7,756 nucleotides of DNA from JAWBOW01 sp038825775 (GTDB lineage Archaea; Nanobdellota; Nanobdellia; Woesearchaeales; WAPY01): NCBI GenBank assembly GCA_038825775.1, contig JAWBOW010000038.1, forward strand, positions 1-7,756. The letters are read 5' to 3'. Numbering within the stretch: the stretch's first letter is position 1; every line of letters begins with the position of its first letter. Below, piece by piece: positions 5,951 through 7,756 of this stretch. Made by a program: the position numbers and the translations under genes. The notes beneath the pieces were generated by a model. The model had not been told where the DNA came from and ran no database searches. It saw only the letters and a list, made by a program, of their open reading frames with translations.

Positions 5951-7663
5951 CTAAGATTTTTTCTTTAAGAATTCCTTAAGTTCTTTTAAACTAAGTGTAT
6001 TAATTATATTCTTTTTCTCAGCCCAACCTCTTCTTGCAGTTGCAACTCCAAGTTTAATAAAGCCCAAGTGAAGTTTTGAATGAGCATCTGTTCCTATTGC
6101 GAGTTTTGCACCAGAATTAACTGCTAACCTTACATAAACATCTTTAAGATCTAATCTTTCAGGGTTTGCATTTATTTCTAAAGCGACATTGTTTTCCTTT
6201 GCCTTTTTTATTATTTTTTCAATATCCACTTCATATTCAATTCTTGAAGTTATTAATCTTCCTGTAGGGTGTCCTAAAATATTTACATAAGGGTTTTCTA
6301 AAGCCTTTAAGATTCTCTTTGTCATTTCCTCTTTTGTTGATTTGAATCTTGAATGAACTGAAACTATAACCACATCAAGTTTTTTTAGTATATTATCATC
6401 ATAATCCAAACTTCCGTCTGGTAAAATATCAACTTCCATTCCCTTTAGTATTCTTATTGGAAGTTTTTCATTTAATGAGTCAATTTCTTTATTCCTCTTT
6501 TCCAAATCCTCATAGCTTAGTCCGTGAGCTATTTTTTGTGATTTTGAATGGTCACTAATTGCTATGTATTCATAACCAAGTTTTTTTGCTTCTATTGCAA
6601 TATCCCTAATTTCATCATCACCATCACTCCATTTGCTGTGAATGTGCAAGTCCCCTCTTATGTCGTTATAATTTACTAACTTTGGTAGTTCTCCTTTCAA
6701 TGCAGCTTCTATTTCTCCAGTATTCTCTCTTAACTCCGGCTCTATGTATTGCATACCAAGTTTTTTATAAATATCCTCTTCATTTTTTCCAGCTATCATT
6801 TTATCATTCTTATCAAAAAGTCCATACTCGCTCAATTTCAAATTTTTTTTCTTGCAAATCTCTCTCAAGGCAATATTGTGTTCTTTGCTTCCTGTAAAAT
6901 ACTGTAGTGCTGAGCCAAAACTTTTATCTTCTATAACTCTCAAATCGACTTGCAAATTGTTTTTTAAAATTACAGAAGATTTTGTAGTCCCCTTTGCAAT
7001 TATGTTTTGAACTTCTTTCATGCTCGTAAAAAAATCCATAACCTTTTCTGGAGAATTAGAAACTACTAAGATGTCCAAATCTCCTATTGTTTCTTTCATT
7101 CTTCTTAAAGAACCAGCTATGCTTATTTTTTGAACTTCTTTCAGTGTTTTTAATCTTCCAACAATTTCTTCTGCTATTGGCAAGGCCACTCCTAGTAAAA
7201 ACCTCTCTTGGCCTTTTCTAAGAATTTCTATTCCTTTAAGTATATCTTGTTCGCTCTTTTCTCCAAAACCATTTAGTTCTCTCAATTTTCCCTTTTTTGC
7301 AGCATCCTCTAACTCTTCTATTGATTTTATTCCTAAATTCTTATACAAATACATTGCTCTTTTAGGTCCCATCCCAGGAATTTCTATCAAAGTTGAAACA
7401 CCCCCGGGAACCTTTTTCTTTAATTCTTCATAATAACTTGACTTTCCTGTTTCTAAGAACTCAATTATCTTTTCACTAATACTCTTACCAACTCCTGGGA
7501 TTTCTTCAAGCTTTCCATTCTTATAGTAAACTTCAATATCTTCTCCTAAGCCCTCTATTGACTTTGCTGCTTTCCTATAAGCTTGTGGTTTAAAAGCCTC
7601 TCCTAATATGTCTAGCATATCAGCAATATCATACAATAATTTTGCAACTTCTAAGTTTTTCAT
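5951..7663 (-). CDS. polX: DNA polymerase X family protein with PHP exonuclease domain (PolX)
   Basis: This 570-residue protein has the full bacterial/archaeal PolX architecture. The 8-kDa-like helical N-terminus is followed by helix-hairpin-helix motifs (LEEIPGVGKSISEKI at 52-66, IEIPGMGPKRA at 93-103, LNGFGEKSEQDI at 130-141). The nucleotidyltransferase palm has GSLRRMKETIGDLDILV (184-200; metal ligands Asp195 and Asp197, third carboxylate probably Asp240), and YFTGSKEHN lies at 255-263. The C-terminal PHP domain has DLHIHSKWSDG (338-348), SDHSK (His372), GMEVDI (Glu410), SVHSR (His437), GHPTGR (His465) and GTDAHS (Asp526, His528). Both active sites look intact. It should fill short gaps in base-excision or break repair, and the PHP domain should supply Mn-dependent 3'-5' exonuclease activity. 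The start at 7663 has no Shine-Dalgarno and the stop is TAG. It ends 79 bp before the padR start and appears transcriptionally separate from the ABC operon. Confidence 0.96.
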   Translation of the reverse strand: MKNLEVAKLLYDIADMLDILGEAFKPQAYRKAAKSIEGLGEDIEVYYKNGKLEEIPGVGKSISEKIIEFLETGKSSYYEELKKKVPGGVSTLIEIPGMGPKRAMYLYKNLGIKSIEELEDAAKKGKLRELNGFGEKSEQDILKGIEILRKGQERFLLGVALPIAEEIVGRLKTLKEVQKISIAGSLRRMKETIGDLDILVVSNSPEKVMDFFTSMKEVQNIIAKGTTKSSVILKNNLQVDLRVIEDKSFGSALQYFTGSKEHNIALREICKKKNLKLSEYGLFDKNDKMIAGKNEEDIYKKLGMQYIEPELRENTGEIEAALKGELPKLVNYNDIRGDLHIHSKWSDGDDEIRDIAIEAKKLGYEYIAISDHSKSQKIAHGLSYEDLEKRNKEIDSLNEKLPIRILKGMEVDILPDGSLDYDDNILKKLDVVIVSVHSRFKSTKEEMTKRILKALENPYVNILGHPTGRLITSRIEYEVDIEKIIKKAKENNVALEINANPERLDLKDVYVRLAVNSGAKLAIGTDAHSKLHLGFIKLGVATARRGWAEKKNIINTLSLKELKEFLKKKS

Positions 7664-7665
7664 CA

Positions 7666-7695
7666 GAATAAAAACAATATTTTATTCATTAAAAA
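7666..7695 (-). promoter_or_regulatory. Possible polX promoter region with 8-bp inverted repeat
   Basis: GAATAAAA (7666-7673) and TTTTATTC (7680-7687) form a perfect 8-bp inverted repeat with a 6-nt spacer, ending 3 nt from the polX ATG. On the minus strand, TTTTTAATG (7695-7687) is about 29 nt before the ATG, a possible weak TATA element for a leaderless message. No Shine-Dalgarno is present. The composition makes chance matches easy. Confidence 0.25.
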
Positions 7696-7738
7696 TTTTT
7701 CTAAAACATTTTTTTATTAAAAATTACAAATTTTTATT

Positions 7739-7756
7739 CTTCAAGAACTGGTGTGC
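7739..7756 (-). other. Possible 3' tail of another minus-strand gene at the window edge
   Basis: On the minus strand, one frame reads TPVLEE then TAA (stop at 7737-7739), which would suit the end of a truncated upstream gene. The spacer after it is extremely AT-rich, while these last bases are less so. Six residues are too few to identify anything or to exclude chance. Confidence 0.15.

Noticed and set aside
5456..6897. Plus-strand frames opposite padR and polX (5456-5677, 5670-5867, 6682-6897)
   Set aside because: They are antisense to genes with intact family motifs, and their low-complexity hydrophobic translations are typical of reversed AT-rich coding DNA.
7664..7756. tRNA, small RNA or riboswitch in the right-edge spacer
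   Set aside because: The spacer is nearly pure A/T, with no stable stems or conserved tRNA arms visible.

Overview
The window is AT-rich and densely coded, with every gene on the minus strand. It most likely comes from an archaeon, possibly an uncultured lineage. The clues are a BRE/TATA-type promoter placed for a leaderless transcript, archaeal-style GAGGTG ribosome binding sites on some genes and none on others, an extracytoplasmic Ig-like protein of the archaeal COG1361/NEW3 kind, and an archaeal-style PolX. The phylum cannot be fixed by eye.

Layout, in the direction of transcription (right to left): about 90 bp of AT-rich spacer (7664-7756); a complete PolX-type DNA polymerase/PHP exonuclease (7663 to 5951); a promoter/operator with two tandem copies of a 14-bp palindrome TATCTAAAYAGATA (about 5870-5911); a PadR-family regulator (5871 to 5353); an ABC ATPase of the MacB/LolD class (5356 to 4643); a membrane-anchored protein with Ig-like repeats (4578 to 3238); two tandem paralogous MacB/FtsX-type permeases (3208 to 1997 and 1995 to 763); and the first 239 codons of a flippase-like UPF0104 membrane protein that runs off the left edge (719 to <1).

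From padR leftward the genes read as one operon: the padR and ATPase genes overlap by 4 nt, the two permeases are 1 nt apart, and the other gaps are 29-64 bp. I infer a PadR-autorepressed envelope ABC export system. The ATPase would power the two permeases, probably as a heterodimer, and the Ig-repeat protein would replace the periplasmic adaptor (MacA) of Gram-negative systems. The UPF0104 protein may be co-transcribed or have its own leaderless promoter, and it hints at a link to lipids or the cell surface. PolX is upstream and looks functionally unrelated.

The most notable points are the dense operator, which spans TATA box to predicted start site, the adaptor-like Ig protein inside a MacB-type operon, and the uneven divergence of the two permeases.
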